Origin: Gammaproteobacteria bacterium
Lineage (GTDB): Bacteria; Pseudomonadota; Gammaproteobacteria; Enterobacterales; Kangiellaceae
Length of the DNA stretch: 6,827 bases
NCBI GenBank assembly: GCA_013372875.1
Contig: JABXIW010000010.1
Location: 1-6,827, forward strand
Reading direction: 5' to 3'
This document shows, piece after piece, positions 1 to 6,699 of this stretch. The position numbers and the translations under genes were made by a program. Position 1 is the first letter of the stretch, and each line of letters opens with the position of its first letter. The notes beneath the pieces were generated by a model. That model searched no databases. It saw only the letters and a list, made by a program, of their open reading frames with translations, and was not told where the DNA came from.

Positions 1-5
1 AAGTC

Positions 6-986
6 ATGGCAGCAAAATCTTTAAAACCCGTTCTACTTTCACTTTGCGCCTTGGGTGTGGCTTCTTGGGTTGGCTATCAGTTTTACCAAGCTTATCAGCC
101 AGAACCAGTTCGCTTGCAAGGTTTGATTGAAGCTCAGCAATACAGCATTTCATCGAAAGTCCCAGGTCGCATCGACGAAGTGATGGTTCGCAAAGGCGAT
201 GATGTTGAAAAAGGCCAGTTAATTTTTACGCTTCACAGCCCAGAAATCGAAGCGAAACTGGAACAAGCAAAAGCTGGTGAAAAAGCGGCAGATGCACTAG
301 CGCAAGAAGCAGAGAAAGGTGCACGTGAGCAACAAATTCAAGCCGCGAAAGACCAATGGCTAAAAGCGAAAGCCGCAGCGGATTTGATGGAAAAAACCTA
401 TAACCGCGTGAACAACCTGTATAAAGATGGTGTGGTTGCCGAGCAAAAACGCGATGAAGCGTTAACCCAATGGCAAGCTTCTAAATACACCGAAAGTGCC
501 GCTTTCCAGATGTATGAGATGGCGAAAGAAGGGGCTCGTAGCGAAACCAAAGTGGCCGCGGCGGAGAAAGCTCGTATGGCGTCTGGCGCAGTTGCTGAAG
601 TGGAAGCCTATGCGAAAGATACTCAAATCTACAGTTGGTTTGACGGTGAAGTATCTCAAGTACTTTTACAAAGCGGTGAGCTTGCACCGCAGGGCTTCCC
701 TGTCGTGACCGTCATCGACACTGAAGATGCATGGGCAACACTGCACGTGCGCGAGGATCTGCTTAAACACTTCACTAAAGACACCACATTTAACGCATAC
801 CTGCCAGCATTAGATAAAAGTGTCGAGTTTAAAGTCACGCACGTTGCAGTAATGGGCGATTTCGCAACTTGGCGAGCGACCGATGCAGCACAAGGTTTCG
901 ATCTGCGTACCTTTGAAGTAGAAGCTCGCCCTACTCAACCAGAACCAGAACTGCGCATGGGTATGAGCGTTGTGGTTGAGCTGTAA
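6..986 (+). CDS. HlyD/AcrA-type membrane-fusion protein (periplasmic adaptor of an export system)
   Basis: This 326-residue protein should be an inner-membrane-anchored periplasmic adaptor linking an inner-membrane transporter to a TolC-type outer-membrane channel. Residues 8-25 form one hydrophobic N-terminal anchor. Residues about 37-78 are the first half of a biotinyl-lipoyl-like domain (SSKVPGRIDEVMVRKGDDV, 49-67), followed by a long Ala/Lys/Glu-rich coiled-coil hairpin (about 80-205). The second lipoyl half follows at about 208-238 (FDGEVSQVLLQSGELAPQG), then a beta-barrel-like C-terminus. The hairpin tip, R134-x3-L138-x6-A145, matches the TolC-docking pattern RxxxLxxxxxxS except that Ala replaces Ser. 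The start lies 5 nt from the window edge, so its ribosome site cannot be seen, but the anchor begins right after it and the length suits the YbhG/YhiI-like group. Two permease genes follow, the first after 20 nt, so this is an operon. The substrate is unknown; the assignment is secure at family level only. Confidence 0.9.
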   Translation: MAAKSLKPVLLSLCALGVASWVGYQFYQAYQPEPVRLQGLIEAQQYSISSKVPGRIDEVMVRKGDDVEKGQLIFTLHSPEIEAKLEQAKAGEKAADALAQEAEKGAREQQIQAAKDQWLKAKAAADLMEKTYNRVNNLYKDGVVAEQKRDEALTQWQASKYTESAAFQMYEMAKEGARSETKVAAAEKARMASGAVAEVEAYAKDTQIYSWFDGEVSQVLLQSGELAPQGFPVVTVIDTEDAWATLHVREDLLKHFTKDTTFNAYLPALDKSVEFKVTHVAVMGDFATWRATDAAQGFDLRTFEVEARPTQPEPELRMGMSVVVEL

Positions 987-1006
987 TCGCTCAAGGTAAA
1001 AAGTCT

Positions 1007-2173
1007 ATGACGATTAAGATTTCACAACGGCATGTGTTACGGCGCGACAAGTGGCTACTGTCGTGCTTAACTTGGGTGCCTATTTTGCTTTCGCTTACCA
1101 TTTGGGGCGTGTTTTCTGCGGGGATTGCGAGAGACCTGCCGATTGGCGTGGTCGATTTACAACATTCGCAACTCTCTCGTAAGTTGATCCAAACGTTAGA
1201 CGCCTCTTCAACGCTTTCTGTGGATTATCACTACACCAGTGCGAATGAAGCCAAGAATGCCATGATTGAAGGCGATATTTACGCTTTTGCCGTCATTCCA
1301 TCTAAGTTTGACCAAGACATTTTGCTGCATCGCCAACCACAGCTTTCAGTTTTTTTTAACAGCCAATATATTTTGGTGGCAAAGTTAATTAATTCAGCCG
1401 TGGCACAAGCTCAAGGGTACTTTGATGCTCAGGTGCAAGTGATGGGCAATCTCGCCAAAGGCAATACAACGACGTTGTCCGCGCTCGGCCAAGCTGTGCC
1501 AGTGTCGACCCAAATCACCGCGCTGTTTAATCGCAACACCAACTACGCGCAATTTTTGGTCACCGCTATCGTGCCTGCGATTTGGCAAATTTGTATCGTT
1601 GTGAGTACGATTTTGATCCTTGCGGCGCACTTTCGCATTTATGGGGGCAAAAATGGCTTTGAGTTTTTGGGTAATAAACCCTACACAAAACTCAGCGCAA
1701 TTTTGAGCCAATACATCCCAGTGTTTATGTTGCAAGGTGCCTTGTTCCTCTACTGGTTTTATGTGTTATTGGACTGGCCGATGGAAGGCAGTCTCGTAGT
1801 CATGTTACTGGCTCAATTGGTCACCGTTGTTGCCTGTATCATTATGGGCGCTCTGTTTTTCTTTTTATCGATGGACCCTGCCCGCGCAATGAGTTTTGCT
1901 GGTGCGTTTACTGCGCCAAGTTTTGCTTTTATGGGGATTACGTTTCCAGTTTCCGACATGAACACGCTCGCTCATGCTTGGCGCTCACTATTACCTATCA
2001 CCCATTACATCGAAGTTCAGGTTGGTCAGGCAAGCTACGGAGCCTCAGCCGCTCAATCGTTTAGTGCTTTGTGGCCAATGATCTGGTATGTGGTGCCACT
2101 CTTACTGACAGCCGCATTCATTCATAAAAACCGAGCGGCAGCACTGTCGACTCAGCAAAGGGAGGCAGCATGA
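1007..2173 (+). CDS. ABC-2 type transporter permease, first of a pair
   Basis: This 388-residue integral membrane protein has the ABC-2 permease (YhhJ/YbhS-like) layout. One N-terminal membrane helix (about 17-38) is followed by a large periplasmic domain (about 40-180), which starts with the typical strand LPIGVVDLQHSQLSRKL. Five more hydrophobic segments follow at about 181-206, 230-255, 262-287, 294-314 and 354-372. The stretch before the last helix (SLLPITHYIE, 327-336) resembles the conserved 'P-x-T-x-Y' region of the family. The ATG at 1007 has an AAGG 10 nt upstream and lies 20 nt after the adaptor stop. Its last codons overlap the next permease in an ATGA junction, suggesting translational coupling and a heterodimeric channel. 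It has no ATP-binding motifs (no Walker A or B), so it needs a separate ATPase. The substrate is unknown; related adaptor/permease sets export drugs or hydrophobic compounds, but nothing here shows which. Confidence 0.9.
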   Translation: MTIKISQRHVLRRDKWLLSCLTWVPILLSLTIWGVFSAGIARDLPIGVVDLQHSQLSRKLIQTLDASSTLSVDYHYTSANEAKNAMIEGDIYAFAVIPSKFDQDILLHRQPQLSVFFNSQYILVAKLINSAVAQAQGYFDAQVQVMGNLAKGNTTTLSALGQAVPVSTQITALFNRNTNYAQFLVTAIVPAIWQICIVVSTILILAAHFRIYGGKNGFEFLGNKPYTKLSAILSQYIPVFMLQGALFLYWFYVLLDWPMEGSLVVMLLAQLVTVVACIIMGALFFFLSMDPARAMSFAGAFTAPSFAFMGITFPVSDMNTLAHAWRSLLPITHYIEVQVGQASYGASAAQSFSALWPMIWYVVPLLLTAAFIHKNRAAALSTQQREAA

Positions 2174-3321
2174 CACTCTGGCAACTGATTAAAGCAGAGA
2201 TTCGCTCTGTGCTGACCAACCCCGTCGTCACATTAACTGTTTTTGGTGGCGTGGTTTTTTATTCGTTTTTGTATCCGCTGCCATACGCTCAACAAACCCC
2301 TAGAGAGCAGCCAATTGCGGTCGTAAACCTAGACGGAAGCCAAACAAGCCTAAAGCTAGAACGTATGGTCGATGCGACACCTCAAGTCAAAATCGTCTCG
2401 CGTTTACATACAATTGAGGATGCAAAACAAGCGTTTTTGAATCGCGAAATTACGGGGTTCTTAGTGATCCCTGAGCACTTCTACAAAGACGTAATGTTAG
2501 GTAAAAGCCCGACTCTTGCGTACGCCGCAGATGCCTCTTACTTCTTAGTTTACGGCACGGTCGTTGAAGGTTTAGCTCAAGCAGGCGGTACATTAGGCGC
2601 ACAAGTTAAAGTCAGTAAAATGGTGATTGAAGGCGTACCGCTTAGTTTGGCGAGCCACAATTACTCTGCTATCAAGCTGAACATGAAACCGACCTTTAAC
2701 CCAACGATGGGCTATATCGAATACGTGGTTCCTGCTGTCTTTGTGCTGATTTTGCAGCAAACACTTATTATGGCAGTTGGCTTGCAAACCGGTTCACAGC
2801 GTCATGGCCGAGGCTACTGGTCTCAGGTATCAACCGGGTCATTGTTATTGGTAAGAACGTTGGTGTTTATTGCCATTTATTACTTACTGAGCGCGTATTA
2901 CTTTGGTTTTAGCTTCGAACGTCTGAGTGTGAATCACATTGCCAAAGCAGGTGAGCTCTTAACCATGCTCTTCCCGTTCTTACTGGGTTGTTGTGGGCTA
3001 GGTTTTTGGCTTGGCTATCTACTACCAAGAAGAGAACTGGTCACCTTGGTGGTTCTAGTCAGTTCAATGCCTCTCATCTTTTTAGCGGGCTTCATTTGGC
3101 CAGTTGAGTCGATACCTGCTCCACTGCTTTGGATAGCCGATTTGAGCCCGAGTACTTGGGCAATAAAAGGCTTCTTGGCGCTTAACCAAATGGGCGCGAC
3201 GTGGCAGCAGGTTGCCAAACATTGGACGGCATTGTGGTTGCTTGTTGCGCTATGGGGTGGCGTGGCGTATTGGATAGCAAAACGTAACAACAAACCCGTT
3301 GTTACCGAAAGCCTAAGTTAA
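2170..3321 (+). CDS. ABC-2 type transporter permease, second of a pair
   Basis: This 383-residue paralogue of the preceding permease has the same topology. A membrane helix at about 16-36 is followed by a periplasmic domain at about 40-183 that opens with QPIAVVNLDGSQTSLKLERM. Five hydrophobic segments follow at about 184-206, 223-245, 264-286, 291-311 and 353-370. The motif LSPSTWAIKGF (325-335) before the final helix is typical of ABC2_membrane_3-type proteins. Its ATG overlaps the upstream stop by 4 nt and is preceded by GGGAGG (2160-2165), a strong but close ribosome site with a 4-nt spacer. It is probably the partner half of a heterodimeric transmembrane channel. It is the last gene of the operon, with a strong terminator hairpin 60 nt after the stop. 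It contains no nucleotide-binding domain. Family is confident; substrate is not. Confidence 0.9.
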   Translation: MTLWQLIKAEIRSVLTNPVVTLTVFGGVVFYSFLYPLPYAQQTPREQPIAVVNLDGSQTSLKLERMVDATPQVKIVSRLHTIEDAKQAFLNREITGFLVIPEHFYKDVMLGKSPTLAYAADASYFLVYGTVVEGLAQAGGTLGAQVKVSKMVIEGVPLSLASHNYSAIKLNMKPTFNPTMGYIEYVVPAVFVLILQQTLIMAVGLQTGSQRHGRGYWSQVSTGSLLLVRTLVFIAIYYLLSAYYFGFSFERLSVNHIAKAGELLTMLFPFLLGCCGLGFWLGYLLPRRELVTLVVLVSSMPLIFLAGFIWPVESIPAPLLWIADLSPSTWAIKGFLALNQMGATWQQVAKHWTALWLLVALWGGVAYWIAKRNNKPVVTESLS

Positions 3322-3380
3322 TTTTTCTCTGCAGCTCAAAGAGATAAGTTGACAGAAATCACAATTCCATAACCAGATGA

Positions 3381-3416
3381 ACAACAAAGGGGGCGAACTA
3401 TCGCCCCCTTTGTTGT
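3381..3416 (+). terminator. Terminator hairpin closing the export operon
   Basis: A perfect 16-bp inverted repeat (ACAACAAAGGGGGCGA at 3381-3396 and its complement at 3401-3416) surrounds the 4-nt loop ACTA. The stem has a GC-rich core and an A/T-rich base whose 3' arm (TTTGTTGT) continues into ATTT, giving a T-rich but interrupted tail. It lies 60 nt after the second permease stop and upstream of the peroxidase leader, so it should insulate the two units. The U-tract is imperfect. Confidence 0.85.
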
Positions 3417-3446
3417 ATTTGAACGCCTCACAACCTCAGATTGAAA

Positions 3447-3460
3447 TTGACTTTAATCAA
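3447..3460 (+). promoter_or_regulatory. Candidate FNR-binding site
   Basis: TTGAC-TTTA-ATCAA matches the FNR consensus TTGAT-N4-ATCAA at 9 of 10 defined positions. Its centre is at 3453.5. If used as a class II activator site (centre at -41.5), the start would fall near 3495, where TTTAAA (3481-3486) could act as the -10. FNR is the anaerobic activator of bacterial cytochrome c peroxidase genes in several proteobacteria, so the site agrees with the downstream gene. Its occupancy is inferred. Confidence 0.6.
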
Positions 3461-3533
3461 GGATTCGTCCGATAAATAACTTTAAACATTTGTGACAAAT
3501 TTGTAACCAATACTCACAATAGCCTGCTCCAGC

Positions 3534-3562
3534 TTGACGTACAAAAATTCATCACTTTTAAC
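3534..3562 (+). promoter_or_regulatory. Candidate sigma70 promoter for the peroxidase gene
   Basis: TTGACG (3534-3539, 5 of 6 to the -35 consensus) is followed after a 17-bp spacer by TTTAAC (3557-3562, 4 of 6 to the -10 consensus). A start near 3569 would leave a leader of about 155 nt. It competes with the FNR-dependent start near 3495; the sequence alone cannot tell which is used. Confidence 0.35.
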
Positions 3563-3711
3563 ATCGTTTTTTGCCATAAAAACCATCGAATTTTTGCATT
3601 TTATCGAATAACACCTTTCCTATACCGTAATTTTCGAGCGCACCAACGACTGTTTTATCAGCGGTTTCACAAGAAGTGCGCCGCTCTAGTGAAAGTCGAA
3701 AATCACGTCAA

Positions 3712-3716
3712 AAGGA
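3712..3716 (+). promoter_or_regulatory. Ribosome binding site deciding the peroxidase start
   Basis: AAGGA lies 7 nt before the ATG at 3724. The reading frame stays open upstream to a GTG at 3676, but that longer form would place 16 polar and basic residues before the signal peptide and would put this ribosome site inside the coding region. The ATG at 3724 is therefore preferred. Confidence 0.8.
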
Positions 3717-3723
3717 AGTTATT

Positions 3724-4710
3724 ATGAAAACTCTTATCGCAGTGAGTGTTTTATCTATATTGTCTTTCGGTGCCCATGCTGAACGTCAATCCAACGAACC
3801 CATCAAGGTCATCGAACCCATTTCTGGGCTCGACAGTAAAAAGATTGAATTGGGTAAAACGCTGTGGTTTGAACCGAGACTGTCGGCGTCGAACACCATT
3901 TCTTGTAATTCTTGCCATAACATCGCTAAAGGTGGCGTTGATAACTTACCAAGCTCAATTGGTCACAAATGGTCAATTGGTCCAATCAACTCACCTACGG
4001 TGTTTAATTCAGATTTGAATTTCGTTCAATTTTGGAATGGGCGAGCGAAAGATCTGCAAGAGCAAGCCGCAGGCCCTATCGAAAACCCATTGGAAATGGC
4101 ATTTACCCACCAACTCGCGGTCGACACTCTTCAATCTATCCCTCAATACCGCAAGTGGTTTCAACAAGCTTATGGCAGCGACAACATCACCATTGATAAC
4201 GTGACCGATGCTATCGCAACATTTGAACAAACGCTGCGTACGCCAAACTCTCCATTCGATTTATGGTTGAAAGGTAACGACGACGCACTCACTACTGCAC
4301 AAGTGGAAGGCTATCAACTGTTTAAAGACAAAGGCTGTACTGCTTGTCACAGCGGGCCATTAGCAGGCGGACAAATGTATCAAAAAATGGGGTTAGTGAA
4401 ACCATTTGCAACAGACAACCCAGATGTTGGCCGCAAAGCTATTACCGGAAGTGATTTCGATGAGTTCGTCTTCAAAGTCCCAACCTTACGTAACGTAGAA
4501 TTAACCTACCCGTACTTCCATGACGGGTCTGTTTGGGATCTTCAAGAAGCGGTAGAAATGATGGCCGATCTGCAACTTGGTCAAAAGCTAACGAAAGAAG
4601 AGTCCACCAAAATCACTGAATTCTTACGTTCTCTGACAGGTGAGCAACCACAAGTCACCTTGCCTCACTTACCACCATCAACTCATGAAACCGCAAGGCC
4701 AAATATTTAA
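3724..4710 (+). CDS. ccpA: Periplasmic di-haem cytochrome c peroxidase
   Basis: The enzyme reduces H2O2 to water in the periplasm using electrons from small c-type cytochromes or similar donors. It has 328 residues from the ATG at 3724. The signal peptide MKTLIAVSVLSILSFGAHA probably ends at the AHA site before E20. Two c-type haem motifs are present, C61-N-S-C64-H65 (N-terminal, low-potential haem) and C205-T-A-C208-H209 (C-terminal, high-potential haem). By alignment from memory with the Pseudomonas enzyme, H81 in GHKWSIGP is the removable sixth ligand of the peroxidatic haem, Q114 and E124 (10 apart, as Q104/E114) are the distal catalytic pair, and M280 in AVEMMADLQLG is the axial Met of the electron-transferring haem. 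The conserved segments NSPTVFNSDLNFVQFWNGRA and LRNVELTYPYFHDGSVWDL also fit. It appears monocistronic, with its own leader and terminator. The FNR-like box upstream suggests expression under low oxygen. Length and motifs are complete. Confidence 0.95.
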   Translation: MKTLIAVSVLSILSFGAHAERQSNEPIKVIEPISGLDSKKIELGKTLWFEPRLSASNTISCNSCHNIAKGGVDNLPSSIGHKWSIGPINSPTVFNSDLNFVQFWNGRAKDLQEQAAGPIENPLEMAFTHQLAVDTLQSIPQYRKWFQQAYGSDNITIDNVTDAIATFEQTLRTPNSPFDLWLKGNDDALTTAQVEGYQLFKDKGCTACHSGPLAGGQMYQKMGLVKPFATDNPDVGRKAITGSDFDEFVFKVPTLRNVELTYPYFHDGSVWDLQEAVEMMADLQLGQKLTKEESTKITEFLRSLTGEQPQVTLPHLPPSTHETARPNI

Positions 4711-4734
4711 AATTTAGTTGGCACTAAACAGAAC

Positions 4735-4756
4735 AAAGGAGCCGAAGGGCTCCTTT
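4735..4756. terminator. Bidirectional terminator between the peroxidase gene and the ectoine operon
   Basis: A perfect 9-bp stem, AAAGGAGCC (4735-4743) and GGCTCCTTT (4748-4756), encloses the tetraloop GAAG. Rightward it runs into TTTTGT; leftward the minus-strand tail reads TTTGTTCTGTTT. It sits 24 nt after the peroxidase stop and 25 nt beyond the stop of the aspartate kinase gene, which converges on it. It can therefore serve both transcription units. Confidence 0.8.
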
Positions 4757-4781
4757 TGTAACGTCTAAATCGATGAATCAA

Positions 4782-6206
4782 TTAAGCCACATGCTCCATT
4801 GCGTTCGAGCCTTCGACAGGCGTAAAAAATTCATCGTGTAATGCACAAATGGCACGTTGATATTCTTTGTCACTGACGACAAATTGCACGTTTACATTAC
4901 GCAGTGACGAGTGCAACGCCACCGGTGTAACACCACTGTTCATGAGAGAAAGTACGCCCTTCGCTAACGTTTTGTTAGTGTCGATGTGTGAACCGATGGC
5001 TGAAATTAACGCAACCATTCGCCCTTTAATGGAGGCATTCGGGTAACGTTTTTCGGCCTTGTATAACACTTTGTTTAAGCTGTCCGAGCTACCGCCAAGG
5101 TAATACGTAATCGAGTTAGCGTTCATCTCTTTACCGATCAAGCTGACGCGTGCATCAGAGATGATTTCCATCAATTCGTAACTCACGTTGTCAACCTTGC
5201 CGACCATAGCTTGATCGAACAAGTGCAGTGCGAAGACCTTTTCTTTACCGGCGATGATTTCCACTTTGTCTTCTTCTGGGCGATACCCTGAAGATATCAA
5301 CGTACCTTCATGTTCTGGCTCAAACGTGTTTTTGATTTGCAGCTCAATCCCACTTTCGCGCAAACCAGCGGCAGCATTAGGATGAATCGCCTCCATGCCT
5401 AAATTAGCGAGTTGATCCGCTACATCGTAGTTCGTGCTTCCAATTGGCAACACTTTCTCTGGGCCGACCACGCGTGGGTCTGCTGAACTTAAATGGTATT
5501 CTTTGTGGATGATGGCTAGGTCTGCTTTGGTGATAGCTGCAATACGACTAAACGTCATTTCACTGTAGCCTCGGTCATAAGTGTGCATCAAACCTTCTTT
5601 ACAATACGCATACCCCGTGACGATAGGCAGTTCTTTGGTCACATCGATATCAGCAAACGCGTCGCGAATGGAATCATCGAGACTTCTTGGTTCCTGATTA
5701 TCCCAACCAGAGAGATCCACAAACCTCGCATTGATGCTCATGTTTTTCAGCTTAAGCGCTGTATTGTACGCACTGTGTGCTTCACCAATCGACGATAGAA
5801 ACTCGCGAATTTGTGGCAGATAGTGACGCAGAGAAAACTGTCCGTATTGGCAGGTTTCTAGAATATTAGCGATACAATTTTTCGCCTCTGCAATGCGTGA
5901 ACGAATGAACTTATCCGCTCGAATGCGATTCATTGGATCCGCAAAGATGTTTTCGTTAGTAAGTAGCATGCGGCTTTCCACATACGCTAGGGCGTCTTGC
6001 CATTGATCGTCACGTTTCGCAATTAACTGATAGACGCCTGCTTTGCTGGTTTTTTTACATTCTAATAGCGCGTCGGTCATGCCACCGTATGCTGACACAA
6101 CAAAAATGCGGTTATATGGCGTTTTGGGACGAAGAATAATATTGTCGAGAACAGCATCAAATGCTGTCATTGAAGTACCGCCGATTTTTTCTACGGTAAA
6201 AGTCAT
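4782..6206 (-). CDS. ask_ect: Ectoine-pathway-associated aspartate kinase (Ask_Ect)
   Basis: This 474-residue aspartate kinase phosphorylates L-aspartate to 4-phospho-aspartate, the first step toward aspartate semialdehyde, the precursor used by EctB. Visible kinase motifs are K7-I-G-G-T-S-M (usual KFGGTS), VSAYGGMTD (37-45), GEAHSA (141-146), TYDRGYSEMTFSRIA (209-223, where general aspartokinases have a GRGGSD-type loop), ADPRVV (242-247) and AIHPNAA (273-279). The C-terminus (about 322-462) should hold the paired ACT regulatory domains; KVDNVSYELMEIISDARVSL and KGRMVALISAIG are typical strands and helices. No homoserine dehydrogenase domain is fused. It is the last gene of the operon, 91 nt after ectC, with AAGG 6 nt before the ATG. 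Location and divergent motifs identify the pathway-dedicated paralogue; in Pseudomonas stutzeri such an enzyme was reported to show altered feedback inhibition. Osmotic control would come from the operon promoter outside the window. Confidence 0.93.
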   Translation of the reverse strand: MTFTVEKIGGTSMTAFDAVLDNIILRPKTPYNRIFVVSAYGGMTDALLECKKTSKAGVYQLIAKRDDQWQDALAYVESRMLLTNENIFADPMNRIRADKFIRSRIAEAKNCIANILETCQYGQFSLRHYLPQIREFLSSIGEAHSAYNTALKLKNMSINARFVDLSGWDNQEPRSLDDSIRDAFADIDVTKELPIVTGYAYCKEGLMHTYDRGYSEMTFSRIAAITKADLAIIHKEYHLSSADPRVVGPEKVLPIGSTNYDVADQLANLGMEAIHPNAAAGLRESGIELQIKNTFEPEHEGTLISSGYRPEEDKVEIIAGKEKVFALHLFDQAMVGKVDNVSYELMEIISDARVSLIGKEMNANSITYYLGGSSDSLNKVLYKAEKRYPNASIKGRMVALISAIGSHIDTNKTLAKGVLSLMNSGVTPVALHSSLRNVNVQFVVSDKEYQRAICALHDEFFTPVEGSNAMEHVA

Positions 6207-6265
6207 GATAAGCCTTTTTTGATTGGTAACGTTAAGTGAAATAGAGAAAAAGAAAGCGCTTCGAG

Positions 6266-6290
6266 GTGCGAGGCGACGTGCGCCTCACAC
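6266..6290 (-). other. Intercistronic RNA hairpin between ectC and the aspartate kinase gene
   Basis: On the transcribed (minus-strand) RNA, GUGUGAGGCG pairs with CGCCUCGCAC around the 5-nt loop CACGU, a 10-bp continuous stem with one U-G wobble. It lies 7 nt after the ectC stop. The nearest T-rich run (TTTCTTTTTCT) begins about 13 nt after the stem, too far for a standard intrinsic terminator. It may be an attenuator or an RNA-stabilising element that sets the ratio of EctABC to kinase; that role is inferred. Confidence 0.55.
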
Positions 6291-6297
6291 TTAGCTT

Positions 6298-6684
6298 TTA
6301 ATCAACGAGCGGGTAAACGCCGTTTTCATCGTGCACTTCGGCACCTGTGATTGGGGGATTGAAAACGCACGCCATGACCATTTCTTTGTTTTTGTATGCT
6401 CTTAGGTAATGCTCGTCGTGCTTGTCCAAAATGTACAATGTGCCCGGTTTGATTGGGTAAGTTTCGCCCCCCACCACTTCGATTTCACCTTCGCCGCTCA
6501 TGCAGAAAACGGACTCTAGGTGATTTTGATAATGAATATGCGTTTCCGTTCCTTCATAAATCGTGGTGATGTGGAAAGAAAATCCCATGTTGTCATCTTT
6601 CAACAACATACGTACGCTTTCCCAGTTATCCGCGACTACGCGACGTTCACTATTTCGACACTCGTCAAGTGTTCTTACGATCAT
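6298..6684 (-). CDS. ectC: L-ectoine synthase
   Basis: EctC cyclises N-gamma-acetyl-L-2,4-diaminobutyrate to the compatible solute ectoine, releasing water, in the cytoplasm. The protein has 128 residues, the usual family size, and the cupin-type core. Residues Y52, E57, Y84 and H92 are visible in H51-Y-Q-N-H-L-E57 and T82[10 protein letters not shown]92. They correspond, with a one-residue offset in the second half, to the substrate/iron-contacting Tyr52, Glu57, Tyr85 and His93 described for Paenibacillus lautus EctC. The N-terminus MIVRTLDE and the segment [19 protein letters not shown] are highly characteristic. The ATG at 6684 lies 15 nt after the ectB stop, with AAGGA about 9 nt upstream, so the two genes are co-transcribed. 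Everything needed for activity appears present. Ectoine operons in Vibrio are salt-induced and repressed by CosR, but that control region is outside the window. Confidence 0.97.
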   Translation of the reverse strand: MIVRTLDECRNSERRVVADNWESVRMLLKDDNMGFSFHITTIYEGTETHIHYQNHLESVFCMSGEGEIEVVGGETYPIKPGTLYILDKHDEHYLRAYKNKEMVMACVFNPPITGAEVHDENGVYPLVD

Positions 6685-6699
6685 AATTAATAATCCTTA

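Larger units (their letters stand above)
3417..3723 (+). promoter_or_regulatory. Leader region of the cytochrome c peroxidase gene
   Basis: This AT-rich stretch of about 300 nt lies between the operon terminator and the peroxidase start and holds no convincing gene on either strand. From left to right it carries an FNR-like box (3447-3460), a tandem 11-bp direct repeat (3489-3510), a sigma70-like promoter candidate (3534-3562), and two copies of ATCGAAT 18 bp apart (3585-3591 and 3603-3609). A ribosome site lies at 3712-3716. The individual elements are motif matches only; no transcription start can be fixed from the sequence. Confidence 0.6.

Noticed and set aside
1394..1735. 113-codon minus-strand open frame inside the first permease
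   Set aside because: It is antisense to a clear membrane protein, has no recognisable domain, and looks like a shadow of the real frame; the other short overlapping frames were rejected for the same reason.
3349..3377. TTGACA (3349-3354) as a promoter -35 after the export operon
   Set aside because: No acceptable -10 is found at 16-18 bp, and the terminator hairpin follows immediately.
3491..3507. TGTGACAAATTTGTAAC as a CRP site
   Set aside because: Only the left half (TGTGA) fits; the right half TGTAA matches TCACA at two of five positions.
3638..3681. GCGCAC...GTGCGC inverted repeat in the peroxidase leader as a riboswitch or regulator site
   Set aside because: Only 6 bp with a 32-nt loop; readily expected by chance.
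3676..3723. Upstream GTG extension of the peroxidase reading frame
   Set aside because: It adds 16 polar and basic residues before a clean signal peptide, and the only good ribosome site (3712-3716) lies within it, serving the ATG at 3724.
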